From Mesorhizobium sp. WSM4313 (GTDB lineage Bacteria > Pseudomonadota > Alphaproteobacteria > Rhizobiales > Rhizobiaceae): DNA of 64,000 nt. The position numbers and the translations under genes were made by a program. The notes beneath the pieces are model-generated. The model was given only the letters and a program-made list of their open reading frames with translations, did not search any database and was not told the origin of the DNA. The stretch covers positions 62,001 through 126,000 of the forward strand of contig NZ_NSFT01000013.1 in assembly GCF_002294725.1 (NCBI RefSeq). Direction: 5' to 3'. Below, in pieces: positions 1-9,994 of this stretch. How positions within the stretch are numbered: position 1 is the stretch's first letter; every line of letters starts with the position of its first letter.

Positions 1-136
1 CGAAGCGCTTGAGCGCTTCGGCCTTGCCGGGGCTGCGATTCCAGACCGTCACGGCAAAGCCGGCCTGCGCCAGCCGGCGGGCCATGTGGCCGCCCATGAT
101 GCCGGTCCCGATGAAGCCGATCCTGGTGACGCTCAT
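1..136 (-). CDS. NAD-binding 3-hydroxyisobutyrate dehydrogenase-like protein (partial, N-terminus only)
   Basis: Only the first 45 residues lie in the window; the gene continues beyond position 1. They contain a Rossmann start (GFIGTGIMGG followed by MARRLAQAGF), the typical N-terminus of the 6-phosphogluconate/3-hydroxyisobutyrate dehydrogenase superfamily, which oxidises small beta-hydroxyacids such as hydroxyisobutyrate, tartronate semialdehyde or threonate derivatives. It lies 19 bases downstream of the ABM monooxygenase gene on the same strand, so it is probably the next gene of that operon. The substrate cannot be told from this fragment. Confidence 0.85.
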   Translation of the reverse strand, partial: MSVTRIGFIGTGIMGGHMARRLAQAGFAVTVWNRSPGKAEALKRF

Positions 137-155
137 TGCCGCAACCGGTGCCTGA

Positions 156-470
156 TTAGGCGTTTTCGAGGGCGGCGAAGCGAACGACGATCTCTTTGAC
201 CTCGAGCGCCTTCACGGCCGCCTGGAAGCGCTTCAGATGCGGGGTTTGCAGATGCTTGTCGAACGCGGCGCGGTCGTCATAGACCTCGTAGAACAACACC
301 GTATCCTCAACGCCCTCGGGGCAAACCACATCGAAGCGACGGCAGCCCGCCTCGTCGGCGAGCGAATGGCGGGCGTCGTCCAGTGCGGCATCGAGAAATG
401 CCGTCCTGACCTGCGGCTTGACGCGGAATTCGGGCATCACCACGAAACGTGGCGCGTTGCGCTCTGTCAT
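156..470 (-). CDS. ABM-domain protein, putative quinol monooxygenase (YgiN-like)
   Basis: 104 residues, the usual length of a single antibiotic-biosynthesis-monooxygenase (ABM) domain, a small dimeric ferredoxin-like fold. A beta strand near residues 10-16 (FVVMPEFRVK), the E-A-G-C-R-R-F segment near residue 40, and a VLFYEVYDDRAAFDKH segment near 58-73 fit the family. Members act on quinols or small aldehydes, or serve as accessory proteins in sugar catabolic operons. It lies 18 bases downstream of the SAF-domain oxidoreductase gene and is probably cotranscribed. No catalytic assignment can be made by reading alone. Confidence 0.8.
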   Translation of the reverse strand: MTERNAPRFVVMPEFRVKPQVRTAFLDAALDDARHSLADEAGCRRFDVVCPEGVEDTVLFYEVYDDRAAFDKHLQTPHLKRFQAAVKALEVKEIVVRFAALENA

Positions 471-488
471 GAAACCTCTCCTGGACGA

Positions 489-1847
489 TCAGGCTGCCAC
501 GCTCGGCGTTGGGCGGAAGCGTTCTTCCATCTCGCGGCGCAGCTTCACCACGTCGAGGTCGTTGATCAGCTCGACATCGTTGAAGGAGACGATCTGATCC
601 TTCCGGACGGCGCGCTTCAGCCGCACATTGTGCGCCAGACCGATCGGAAGCGCCGCGTGCTCCAGGCTGATCGCGGCTGGAATGGCGTTGGCCCAGACCG
701 CGTAGCCGCCCTCGCCGTCCAGCATCTCGCCGGGCTGCATATCCTTCTTGGCGGTCGCCACCGCATCGCCGCGGAACTCCTTAGACGACCCGGTCGGCTC
801 GTTGCGCAGCACGGCCGACAGTGCGCTGATCGAGGTTTCCAGCCCGATGATATGGAAGGGCCGCCACATTGAGGCGTACCAGCCCGACGGGTCGGTCAAA
901 AGGCCGTACTGCTTGAAGCAGGCGCGCGAATACTCGTTAGGCGCCTTGAAGGTGACGAAGACGCCGTAGCGGATGTTGTTGAACACCTCGCGGCCGTCCG
1001 GCTCCTGGCTGGCGGCGATATCAACGAGGCCCGAGCGCGCCATGCGCCCACCATCAGCGGCCGGGCGGAACACCTTGGCAAGATCGTGCAGGCCGCAGGG
1101 CGGGAAACCCAGCCCGTCATCGGGACAGTCGAGACCTGTGCCGTTGGCGACCGCTGCCATCTCGATCGCCGCCTTGGTGCCGTCGGTGAAGGAATTGTAC
1201 ATCTTCGGATTGAAGTCGCCCTTCGCCACTTCCTCCTCGCTCCAGCCGAAGAAGCCCCAGACCGTGTCTGGGGTGGAATAGCGGTAGCGCGGCTCGAAAT
1301 TCATGCCCTTGCCGGCCGCCGTCACCTCGAAGCCGGTCGCCCGCGCCCAATCGACCAGCTCGCAGATCAGCGCTGGCTGGTCGCCATAGGCCATCGAATA
1401 GATGACGCCTTTCTGGCGAGCCTTTTCGGCCAGGATCGGTCCGACCATGACGTCCGCCTCGACATTGACCATGACGACATGCTTGCCGGCCTCGATCGCC
1501 GCGAGCGCATGACGGGTTCCGGCAATCGGATGGCCGGTCGCCTCGATCACGCATTCGATCTCTTCGCAGGCAAGCAGGGCGGCGACATCGTCGGTGACGA
1601 AGGTCGTGCCGTTCTTCACCGCTTCACCGGCATCATTCGCCTGATACCGCTCGGCCGGCCAGCCGACGCGCTGCAGCGATTCCCGCGCCTTGGAGACGTT
1701 CAGGTCGGCCACTGCGACCATATGGTATCCGGCGATCCGTTGCGCCTGCGACAGCACCATCGAGCCGAATTTGCCGGCGCCGATCAGGCCCACCCGCACC
1801 GGGCGTCCGCGCTCCGCGCGCGCGGCAAGCAGCGTATAAAGATTCAT
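489..1847 (-). CDS. NAD(P)-dependent oxidoreductase with C-terminal SAF domain
   Basis: 452 residues. An N-terminal Rossmann fold starts with RVGLIGAGKFGSMVLSQ near residue 18; a homoserine-dehydrogenase-like NAD-binding region continues to about 150 (ATGHPIAGTRHALAAIEAGK near 105-124). Residues about 365-435 look like a SAF domain (GYAVWANAIPAAISLEHAAL, then LKRAVRKDQIVSFNDVELI). This domain pair is seen in dehydrogenases of rhizobial sugar and sugar-acid loci, but the reaction is not known to me. It probably heads a three-gene unit with the ABM and hydroxyacid dehydrogenase genes; the 270 bases upstream, up to the kinase stop, could hold its promoter. Confidence 0.8.
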   Translation of the reverse strand: MNLYTLLAARAERGRPVRVGLIGAGKFGSMVLSQAQRIAGYHMVAVADLNVSKARESLQRVGWPAERYQANDAGEAVKNGTTFVTDDVAALLACEEIECVIEATGHPIAGTRHALAAIEAGKHVVMVNVEADVMVGPILAEKARQKGVIYSMAYGDQPALICELVDWARATGFEVTAAGKGMNFEPRYRYSTPDTVWGFFGWSEEEVAKGDFNPKMYNSFTDGTKAAIEMAAVANGTGLDCPDDGLGFPPCGLHDLAKVFRPAADGGRMARSGLVDIAASQEPDGREVFNNIRYGVFVTFKAPNEYSRACFKQYGLLTDPSGWYASMWRPFHIIGLETSISALSAVLRNEPTGSSKEFRGDAVATAKKDMQPGEMLDGEGGYAVWANAIPAAISLEHAALPIGLAHNVRLKRAVRKDQIVSFNDVELINDLDVVKLRREMEERFRPTPSVAA

Positions 1848-2117
1848 GTCCGTTTCCTTCGCATCACCGGTTTCGGCACAGCGCAGGCTCTGGCGAGGAA
1901 GCCTTCGTGTCCCGGTTCACCGTGGACACGCTGCGAAGGCGCTGGACACCTCCTCGCAATGGCGCAATTGCCTCCCGCAAGCCTTGCTGCCGATGGTTCG
2001 GCCCTGTTTGCCGAACGCTACATTCGTATTGCGGGAGAGCTGTTAGCTCAATTTAGAAGGTGAGCTTGATCGTTTAGCTGCGCTAAAGATTGAAGCACGC
2101 AGGAAGCCGGCATTCTC

Positions 2118-2987
2118 TCAGGTCGAGACGTGCCTGGCTGCCGCCTGGTTCGCGAGATCGAGACACACGGCGAAAGGGCGACCCGCGGCAAACGCCGCGG
2201 CAAAGGTTCCGGCGAAGACATCGCCCGCGCCATGCGTGCTGATCAACCGTACGGGAATGGCAGGCACCACGACCGGCTCATGGCCGCGCTGCAAGCCGAC
2301 CACGCCGTCTCCGCCCACCGTCACCACCACCGTGGCAAAACTGCTCGAGAGCAGCCTGGCCGCGCCGACGGCCGAGGCGATATCCCCGACCGGTGAGCGG
2401 CAAAACTGTTCGGCCTCGATGGCGTTGACCATCATGACGTTGACCAGTGCGATGAATTCGTCCGTTAGCGGCCGGTACGGGGCGGCGTTGAGGCACACCG
2501 GCACGCCCGCCAGTTTCGCGGCCTTGGCGGCGGCAAGGTTGACGGCATCCGGCATTTCGTTCTGCAGGATGAGAATGCCTGCGTCTCGCCAAAGGGTGAG
2601 GTCGTCGAGGCTCTCGGGATCGAGGGTAGTGTTGGCGCCCGAGACGATCACGGCGCCATAATCCCCACCGCTGTCGCTGATGGCGACGCTCATGCCCGAG
2701 CCGCGACCGGCAGTGTGGGCGATACGCGAAGAGTCGACACCGGCTGCAGTAAGGTTGGCGAGAAGAAACCGGCCGAACTCATCGTCGCCTACGGCACCGA
2801 CCATGCGCACCTCGGCGCCGGCCTTTGCAGCCGCGACTGCCTGATTGCCGCCCTTGCCGCCGAATTTCGGCCGCCAGCCGAAGCCGGTCACCGTCTCGCC
2901 CTTGCGCGGACGGTCGGGCGCGTCGACCATGATGTCATAGTGAAGACTGCCGACCGCAACGACGACAGGCCGCGGCGCGGTGTTCAT
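2118..2987 (-). CDS. PfkB/ribokinase-family carbohydrate kinase
   Basis: 289 residues. The N-terminal PfkB signature is visible (FGGKGGNQAVAAAKAGA, about residues 35-51) and the C-terminal anion-hole and catalytic-base motif is THGAGDVFAGTFAAA near residue 250, where the Asp of GAGD is the general base. The family phosphorylates a sugar hydroxyl with ATP in the cytoplasm. The open frame extends upstream, but the ATG at 2987 is preferred because it overlaps the RpiR stop as ATGA, a sign of translational coupling. The substrate is unknown; the RpiR and isomerase neighbours suggest a monosaccharide or polyol. Confidence 0.88.
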   Translation of the reverse strand: MNTAPRPVVVAVGSLHYDIMVDAPDRPRKGETVTGFGWRPKFGGKGGNQAVAAAKAGAEVRMVGAVGDDEFGRFLLANLTAAGVDSSRIAHTAGRGSGMSVAISDSGGDYGAVIVSGANTTLDPESLDDLTLWRDAGILILQNEMPDAVNLAAAKAAKLAGVPVCLNAAPYRPLTDEFIALVNVMMVNAIEAEQFCRSPVGDIASAVGAARLLSSSFATVVVTVGGDGVVGLQRGHEPVVVPAIPVRLISTHGAGDVFAGTFAAAFAAGRPFAVCLDLANQAAARHVST

Positions 2988-3853
2988 GCGCCGCGCCGCT
3001 TGCCGGCGACCGCGCCCATGGTCGCGGCGAGGTTGCGTTCGGCCGCCTTGAGGTCGCGCCGGGCGACGGCCGCGAAGACCGTGTCGAATATGATCAACTG
3101 CGCAATGCGCGCGGCGGCATTCTCGCCGAGCAGGGGCGAGCCCTGGGCAGTCGAGCACAACACCACGTCGGCGGCCGAGGCGAGCGGCGACGTCGCATAA
3201 TTGGTGAGCGCGATCGTGCGCGCGCCCCGCCGGCGCGCGAGTTCAATGGGCTCAATCACAGCCGAGCTGGTTCCTGAATGGGAGATGGCGATTGCGACAT
3301 CCCCTTCGCCAAGCAGCGAAGCCGACATCAACATCATATGCGTGTCGTCGAAGACGCTGGTTCGCACGCCGATGCGCAAGAGCTTGTGGGCGACGTCGCG
3401 CGCGATCTGCGCCGAGCCGCCGACGCCGTAGAGGTCGCGCTGGCGTGCGCCGAAGATCAGGTCGGCCGCTCGCTCCAGCGCCTGCGGATCGAGAATGGCG
3501 AGCGTCTCCTCCAGCGCATGCACGGAGGTGCGGAACACCTTGCGCGCGATCTCGGCATCGGTGTCGTCGGGAGACAGTTCTTCATGCAGTTCGGCGGTTG
3601 GCAGGCGGTTGTAGCCGGCGAGGCCGGCGCGGAAATCCTTGAAGCCGTCGAAGCCGAGTTTCTTGGCGATCTTGACGATCATGGCTTCCGACACGCCGGC
3701 GTCCTCGGCAACGGTCTTCAGCGATGTGTTTTCGCCGAAATCGCGCCGGCCGAGCATCATGTCGACCACCCGCCCCTCGAGCGGCGTGAGATGCGGCATC
3801 ATCATGCGAATGCGCGGGCCGATGGTTCTCGGATCGCCAAGCGGCAGGCTCAT
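2984..3853 (-). CDS. RpiR-family transcriptional regulator
   Basis: 289 residues. An N-terminal HTH_6 domain covers about residues 1-77 (NTSLKTVAEDAGVSEAMIVKIAKKLGF is the helix-turn-helix stretch). A SIS sugar-phosphate-binding domain follows at about 125-260 (GVGGSAQIARDVAHKLLRIG, then AISHSGTSSAVIEPIELARR). Such proteins sense a phosphosugar and control the adjacent catabolic genes. It overlaps the kinase gene by four bases and lies 31 bases downstream of the isomerase gene, so the regulator, its probable effector-producing kinase and the isomerase form one transcription unit. Confidence 0.92.
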   Translation of the reverse strand: MSLPLGDPRTIGPRIRMMMPHLTPLEGRVVDMMLGRRDFGENTSLKTVAEDAGVSEAMIVKIAKKLGFDGFKDFRAGLAGYNRLPTAELHEELSPDDTDAEIARKVFRTSVHALEETLAILDPQALERAADLIFGARQRDLYGVGGSAQIARDVAHKLLRIGVRTSVFDDTHMMLMSASLLGEGDVAIAISHSGTSSAVIEPIELARRRGARTIALTNYATSPLASAADVVLCSTAQGSPLLGENAAARIAQLIIFDTVFAAVARRDLKAAERNLAATMGAVAGKRRGA

Positions 3854-3884
3854 GCGTTTTTCCTCAGCATCATCGCCCTTCCCG

Positions 3885-4865
3885 CTACGCGCCGATCAAG
3901 GCCCGGTTGACGATCCTCTGGCTGGCCACGCCATCCTGGCGGGCCAGCGCGTCGGCAAGGCCATTGTCGCCGGCCAGTCCATCGGCGATCTCCAGCAATC
4001 GCCGCACCGTCGCGATGTTGACTTCACATTCGGCGACCGGATCGAGCCCGCTCAGGTCCGGAAACGTGTCGAAGTAGAGCGCGCCGTCAAAGCCGTCGCG
4101 GCGGATCTGGTGAAGCAGTTCCAGCGTCGAGCGCAGATGCACCGCGCCGACCATCAGCCCGTCGTCGCGCTTGGCATATCCGTCGTTGAGATGCACGCCG
4201 AGCAGCCGGCTGCGGCGGTTGATCAGATACGCGGCAAGCGCCGGTTGCTCGCCGGCATAGAGCGCATGCGCAAAATCGATGGTGACGCCAAGATTGGGCG
4301 ACCCCGCTTCGGCGATGGCAAGGAGCGTCGTCGCGGCGCCCCGCAGCAGTGACTGCGCACGCGGCTCGTCGGGTTTATACTCGATGCTGACGCGGCAGTC
4401 CGGATCGTGCTCCGCCACCTCCCGAATGCCGGCCACCTCCCAGTCCCAGGCCTGCGCATAGTCGAGCTGAAAATTGTAGTCGAAGCCGTCCTGGCCGAGC
4501 CAGATCGTCATCAGGTCGGCGCCCATGGCGCGCGCCGCGTCGATGCCGCGCTTGGTCAGGTCGATGGCCTCCCGCCTTACCGCCACGTCCGGATTGGTGA
4601 AGGCGCCGCGTTTGAAGGCCGGATTGGTGTAGTAGCGCATGGCAAGGCCGTTGATCGACAGCCCTAGGTCGCCGATGCGCCGGGCAATGTCCCCGGGCTC
4701 GCCGGACACGTGGTCGGGAAAATTCAGATCCACATCGGTAAGACCGCGGACGGTGGCGGCGCGCTCGGCCATCTGCATCATGCTGGGCTTGCCGGAGAGG
4801 TCCGGCCATTGCAGCTGCGGCGCGGAGGCGAACGAGTTCAATCGGGTGGCGAAACGGGACAGCAT
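3885..4865 (-). CDS. Sugar phosphate isomerase/epimerase (xylose isomerase-like TIM barrel)
   Basis: 326 residues of the AP-endonuclease-2/xylose-isomerase-like TIM-barrel type. Metal-ligand regions are visible: SIEYKPDEPRAQS near 165-177 (Glu ligand), VTIDFAHALYAGE near 200 (Asp and His), GVHLNDGYAKRDD near 230 (His and Asp) and YFDTFPD near 270. The family isomerises or epimerises keto sugars with a divalent metal. It is the first gene of the minus-strand unit with rpiR and the kinase; the 115 bases to the LysR stop should contain their promoter. Confidence 0.88.
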   Translation of the reverse strand: MLSRFATRLNSFASAPQLQWPDLSGKPSMMQMAERAATVRGLTDVDLNFPDHVSGEPGDIARRIGDLGLSINGLAMRYYTNPAFKRGAFTNPDVAVRREAIDLTKRGIDAARAMGADLMTIWLGQDGFDYNFQLDYAQAWDWEVAGIREVAEHDPDCRVSIEYKPDEPRAQSLLRGAATTLLAIAEAGSPNLGVTIDFAHALYAGEQPALAAYLINRRSRLLGVHLNDGYAKRDDGLMVGAVHLRSTLELLHQIRRDGFDGALYFDTFPDLSGLDPVAECEVNIATVRRLLEIADGLAGDNGLADALARQDGVASQRIVNRALIGA

Positions 4866-4980
4866 GCGAACCTTCGGACCTTCGAGTTTTTCACAAAAAT
4901 ACAGAAAGTCGTAAAGTTATCAAGTGCGCAATGAGCGCCGACAATAATTGAAGGCCCAACCCTGCTTGGTGACTTTGTCT

Positions 4981-5874
4981 TTATGCCGGCTGGCTTGGCA
5001 ACGCGTCGCGTTGGGCGCGCAGCCAGTCGAGGAACAGCCGCACCTTCTTGTGCCGCAGATGATCACGCGGGCACACGATCCATTGCGTGACGATGCGCAG
5101 CGAAGGAGGATCGGGGACGGGGCAGACGAGCCGGCCGTCGTGCAGCTCGCGCTCCATCATCATGCTGCTTTCCAGCGCGATGCCCATCCCGTCCAGCGCC
5201 GCATCGATCGCCATGTGTGAGCGATCGAACAGGATGCGGCGCCATCTTTGCGCCGGCTGCGTGCCCGCCAGCTTGAACCAGGCCGGCCATTGCGCCTGCG
5301 ACTTCACCGAATGGATCAGCCGGTGCCGCGTCAAGCCCTCGGCGCGAAGGCTGCCAGCGGCCGCCAGCGCCGGGGCGCAGGCTGGAATGAAGCTCTCCTC
5401 GGCCATGCCTTCGACGAACAGGCCCGGCCAGCGGCCGTCGCCGTGGCGTATTTCCAGATCGACCAGTTCCCGGTTGAAGTCCGTCGGCTCATTCGTGCCG
5501 TCGAGGCGGATTTCCAGTTCCGGATTCTGGTCGAGGAAGGAGGCAAGGCGCGGCAGCAGCCATTTGTTGGAAAGCGTCGGCGTCGCCCGCACCGTCAGCA
5601 TGGTCAGCGATCGGTAGCCACGGATCGTGCTGGTGGCCTCGGATATGCGCTCGATCTCGTCGGTGATAGTGGCGAAATAGCGTTCGCCTGCTTCCGTCAG
5701 CACGACGCGGCGGCCCATCTTGGTCATTAGGCTCACGCCAAGCTGGGTTTCCAGCGCCTGGATCTGCTGGGTGACCGCCGACGGCGTCACGCCGAATTCC
5801 TCGGCGGCGCGCGAGATGCTGCCCGCCTGGGCCGCAGCATGAAAGACCCAAATGGCCTTGACTGGGATCTGCAT
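4981..5874 (-). CDS. LysR-family transcriptional regulator (GcvA-like)
   Basis: 297 residues from the chosen start. The N-terminal winged helix has the signature AAAQAGSISRAAEEFGVTPS followed by AVTQQIQALETQLGV (about residues 9-45), followed by the LysR substrate-binding fold. The ATG at 5874 is preceded by GGAGG at a short spacing; an in-frame ATG at 5904 has no good ribosome binding site. It is divergent from the transporter operon, with about 240 bases between starts, and so probably regulates the transporter genes; the effector is unknown. Confidence 0.9.
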   Translation of the reverse strand: MQIPVKAIWVFHAAAQAGSISRAAEEFGVTPSAVTQQIQALETQLGVSLMTKMGRRVVLTEAGERYFATITDEIERISEATSTIRGYRSLTMLTVRATPTLSNKWLLPRLASFLDQNPELEIRLDGTNEPTDFNRELVDLEIRHGDGRWPGLFVEGMAEESFIPACAPALAAAGSLRAEGLTRHRLIHSVKSQAQWPAWFKLAGTQPAQRWRRILFDRSHMAIDAALDGMGIALESSMMMERELHDGRLVCPVPDPPSLRIVTQWIVCPRDHLRHKKVRLFLDWLRAQRDALPSQPA

Positions 5875-6077
5875 CTCTCCTCCACGGACAAGCGTCCAAG
5901 CCATACCAGTTTTCTTTAAGCCTGGCTAAAAAATCGGATAGGGCTTCTAATTTGAATCTAACAGATCGAATGCTCTAATTTCCAACTTGCTGCAACACGG
6001 TGAAGTCGTGAACAGTCGAGGTGCATGGAGGCAGGTCAGGTAGAGGTCTCGGCGCTCGGATCTAGGAAGAGGATGCT

Positions 6078-6092
6078 CCGGATTTGATCCGG
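6078..6092. promoter_or_regulatory. Palindrome in the transporter leader, possible operator
   Basis: CCGGAT-TTG-ATCCGG, a perfect 6-bp inverted repeat 21 bases before the start codon of the sugar-binding protein gene and just before its ribosome binding site (GGGAGGAAT). It lies in the region between the divergent LysR gene and the transporter operon. It could be an operator for LysR or RpiR, or a small mRNA hairpin. Nothing more specific can be seen. Confidence 0.3.
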
Positions 6093-6113
6093 TACCCAAC
6101 GGGAGGAATTTCG

Positions 6114-7142
6114 ATGAAACTACGGACAAGCGGCATACTCGCCCCCTCGACGGCGCTCGCCCTTTTCGGCGCGGCGCCCGCTTTTGCCGACGACAGCTGC
6201 CCGGCCTATCCGACGGCCAAGGTCGACAAGATCGAATCGACTTCTGTCGAGGCGGAATTCGGCGCGGTACCGGCGCCCAAGAAGGAACTGCACTTCGCCT
6301 ATGTGACCAAGACGCTGATCAACGAATTCTGGCAGGACGTCGCGGCCGGAGCCAAGGCCGAGGCGTCGAAGTACAAGATCAGCGTCGACGTGCAGGCTGG
6401 CAAGGACGAAAGCTCGATGATCGAGCAGCTCAACCTTGCCCAGACGGTGCTGTCGCAAAAGCCGGACGCGCTGCTGCTTTCGCCGCAATCCGATTCAAAC
6501 CTCGCCCCGGTGATCGAAGCGGCGCGAGCCGCCAACATCCCGACCGTCATCATCGACGACGCGCGCACCGAGGGCGCCAGCACCTATATCGGCACCGATC
6601 AGGTCTCGATCGGCGCCAAGGCGGCCGCCTTCCTGCACCAGACCTATCCGAACGGCGGCAAGGTGGCGCAGATCGAGGGTGCCGCCGGGTCGCCGAATGC
6701 ACGCCTGCGCATTCAGGGCTTCAAGGAAGAACTGAAGAAGTATCCCAATCTGGAACTCGTGGCGAGCCAGCCGGGCAACTGGGACCGGCTGACCGCGTTA
6801 AACGCGACCTCGAACATCCTGCGCCAGACCCCGCACCTTGTCGGTATCTACGCCAACAATGACGGCATGGCGCTCGGCGTGGTCGAAGCCGTCACCAGCG
6901 GCAGCAGCCTCGAAAAGGTCGCGGTCGTCGGCACCGACGGCATCCGGGAAGCCAAGAAGTCGGTCGGCGCCGGGGAGATGCGCGCTACGGTGGCGGAATT
7001 CCCGTTCGAGGAGGGCCAGCTTGGCGTCCAGATGGCGTTGCGGCTTCTCGGCTGCCAGGCCATTCCGCAGTGGGTCCTTTCGCCCCAGGCGGTTATCACC
7101 AAGGACAACGTCAAGGATTTCCCTGACCCCAAGACCAACTGA
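6114..7142 (+). CDS. Sugar ABC transporter periplasmic substrate-binding protein (RbsB type)
   Basis: 342 residues. The start at 6114 is chosen because of the strong ribosome binding site GGGAGGAAT seven bases upstream and because it opens directly into a signal peptide (Lys-2, Arg-4, a hydrophobic core, then PAFA-D near residue 25). The mature protein has the periplasmic-binding-protein type 1 fold: LHFAYVTKTLINEFWQDVAA near 55, DALLLSPQSDSNLAPVIEAA near 115, and GIYANNDGMALGVVEA near 240. It delivers a sugar to a ribose-type importer encoded by the next two genes. The permease of the system is broken, so the protein may be orphaned. Confidence 0.93.
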   Translation: MKLRTSGILAPSTALALFGAAPAFADDSCPAYPTAKVDKIESTSVEAEFGAVPAPKKELHFAYVTKTLINEFWQDVAAGAKAEASKYKISVDVQAGKDESSMIEQLNLAQTVLSQKPDALLLSPQSDSNLAPVIEAARAANIPTVIIDDARTEGASTYIGTDQVSIGAKAAAFLHQTYPNGGKVAQIEGAAGSPNARLRIQGFKEELKKYPNLELVASQPGNWDRLTALNATSNILRQTPHLVGIYANNDGMALGVVEAVTSGSSLEKVAVVGTDGIREAKKSVGAGEMRATVAEFPFEEGQLGVQMALRLLGCQAIPQWVLSPQAVITKDNVKDFPDPKTN

Positions 7143-7152
7143 GGCAATCTCA

Positions 7153-8684
<1,532 letters not shown>

Positions 8685-8688
<4 letters not shown>

Positions 8689-9107
8689 CCGAACTCAGTT
8701 CCCTGCCCCGCACGGAAGCGGCCGACAAAAAGAGCCTCGCGGCGTCGCGGCGCGGCGACACGCTACGCAAGGCCAGCGTGGCGATCGGCTGCGTGGCGCT
8801 TTTCCTGGTGTTCTCGGTGCTCAACAGCACCTTCTACCAACCGTCGAACCTTATCGACATCATGCTGCAATCCTCGATCAACACGGTGATCGCTGTCGGC
8901 ATGACGCTGGTCATCATGACCAAGGGCATCGACCTGTCGGTCGGCTCGATCGTCGGTCTGGCCAGTATGGTGGCGGCCGACATGCTTTCGCACGGGCTGC
9001 TGGCCGGCGTCGGCGCGGGACTGCTGGTCGGGCTGGTCTGCGGCTTCCTCAATGGCGTGCTGATCGCCAGGCTGAAGCTGCCCGACTTCATCGTGACGCT
9101 AGTCGCG
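8685..9107 (+). pseudogene. Sugar ABC transporter permease (RbsC type), 5' fragment
   Basis: The first about 140 residues of a BPD_transp_2 permease: N-terminal cytoplasmic tail, then membrane segments including ASVAIGCVALFLVFSVLN and the conserved GMTLVIMTKGIDLSVGSIVG, ending at LKLPDFIVTL. Normal proteins run to about 320 residues. After position 9107 the frame leaves the family and reads amidohydrolase DNA out of frame until a stop at 9164. The missing C-terminal part is found inverted at 9299-9502. The transporter is therefore probably inactive unless a permease is supplied from elsewhere. Confidence 0.85.
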
Positions 9108-9304
9108 ACGGATCGGCGTGGCACGACGACGCCCGCCTGCGCAGCGCGCCTAGCCCCGACCTGATGGAGAGCCCGCAATGGCGGCGCGGCTTTGCCCGCC
9201 TAGCGCCGCTTGGCCTGAGCTTCGACCTGCAGCTCTACTGGCCGCAGATGGACATGGCGCTGGCGCTGGCGCGCGCCTTTCCCGACACATCGATCGTGCT
9301 GGAG
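9108..9304 (+). pseudogene. Amidohydrolase-family (COG3618-like TIM-barrel hydrolase) internal fragment
   Basis: An open frame of about 65 codons in a frame different from the permease fragment. It reads WHDDARLRSAPSPDLMESPQ, then WRRGFARLAPLGLSFDLQLY and ALARAFPDTSIVLEQG. This matches the middle of metal-dependent hydrolases of the fuconolactonase/pyrone-dicarboxylate-lactonase group as I know the family. There is no start codon context and both ends are cut by permease DNA. It suggests that the original operon carried such a lactonase and that a deletion or inversion joined the pieces. Confidence 0.7.
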
Positions 9305-9502
9305 CAGGGCGCCGAGCGTCAAGGCCCCGACAAGCGATCCTAGCGGATTGCCGACGCCGCCGAACAGGCTTGCCCCCCCGATCACCGCCGAGCCGATCGC
9401 CTGCAGCTCGAAGCCGCTGCCGCCGATCGGTTCGGCAGCACCGATGCGCGCGATTAGCACGAAGCCGGCAAGGCTCGAAAGCACGCCGGAGATTACGTCG
9501 CG
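9299..9502 (-). pseudogene. Sugar ABC transporter permease (RbsC type), inverted 3' fragment
   Basis: On the minus strand about 68 codons read VISGVLSSLAGFVLIARIG, then GGSGFELQAIGSAVIGGASL and VGNPLGSLVGALTLGALLQ. This is the conserved C-terminal region of RbsC-type permeases, in the orientation opposite to the 5' fragment at 8685-9107. Between them, about 110 permease residues are absent. The fragment has no start or family stop of its own. Confidence 0.8.
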
Positions 9503-9522
9503 TAATTGCTCGGGCGCGACTG

Positions 9523-9557
9523 CAAAAAGCCCGTTACGCTGGGAGCAACGGGTTTCT
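9523..9557 (-). terminator. Rho-independent terminator downstream of the PilZ gene
   Basis: CCCGTT and AACGGG form a stem around an 11-base loop. On the minus strand the stem is followed by CTTTTTGC, a U-rich tail. It lies about 85 bases beyond the PilZ stop codon in that gene's direction. Confidence 0.55.
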
Positions 9558-9642
9558 GACTGGCCGGAGGCTTGGAGAGTGTCATGCCGCCTCGAGACTG
9601 GTTCGCACTTGCCTTCCGGCCGTGCCAATTACCGACGAGCGA

Positions 9643-9930
9643 TCAGCCATAGTGGAGACGTGGTTTCGGCAACGTCCCTATGAATTGGACGCCGATCCGA
9701 TCGTTCCTGCGCCACCGCAGGACAGCTTGATAGGCGACGCCGTCGGTTGGCACGTAGAGGACAAACCGTTCCGGCACACGCGCTTCGACGGACACCTTGA
9801 GCTCAGCGCCGCCGCTATTCTGGTTCCGAATTGTACAACTGATCTCGGAGTTGGTGATCCCGTTGATGATCGCCGCGCCTTTCAGGACCCGCTGACGCCG
9901 CTCCCGGCGATTCTCGGCTTCTTCAACCAT
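9643..9930 (-). CDS. PilZ-domain protein, possible c-di-GMP effector
   Basis: 95 residues, a single PilZ domain. The N-terminal arginine motif RRERRQR (about residues 8-14) fits the RxxxR part of the c-di-GMP site. The second motif, normally D/N-x-S-x-x-G, reads N-Q-N-S-G-G here, so the consensus Ser position is Asn; ligand binding is not certain. It lies next to a membrane diguanylate cyclase gene on the same strand (64 bases away). Single-domain PilZ proteins of this size are common in rhizobia. Confidence 0.75.
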   Translation of the reverse strand: MVEEAENRRERRQRVLKGAAIINGITNSEISCTIRNQNSGGAELKVSVEARVPERFVLYVPTDGVAYQAVLRWRRNDRIGVQFIGTLPKPRLHYG

Positions 9931-9994
9931 TGTGACCTCCGTCAGGTCACCCCGCCCACGACAACGTATGTCAACTACAATCGATCCACGTAGC

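Noticed and set aside
237..872. Long plus-strand open frames opposite the oxidoreductase genes
   Set aside because: GC-rich antisense shadows with Arg/His/Asp-rich composition and no family features; the minus-strand genes explain the coding pattern.
2988..3158. Longer start for the PfkB kinase
   Set aside because: The extra 57 codons lie over rpiR and have no kinase similarity; the ATGA overlap supports the start at 2987.
6838..7152. N-terminal extension of the sugar ABC ATPase
   Set aside because: It overlaps the binding-protein gene in another frame; GTG 7153 with its ribosome binding site gives the normal family length.
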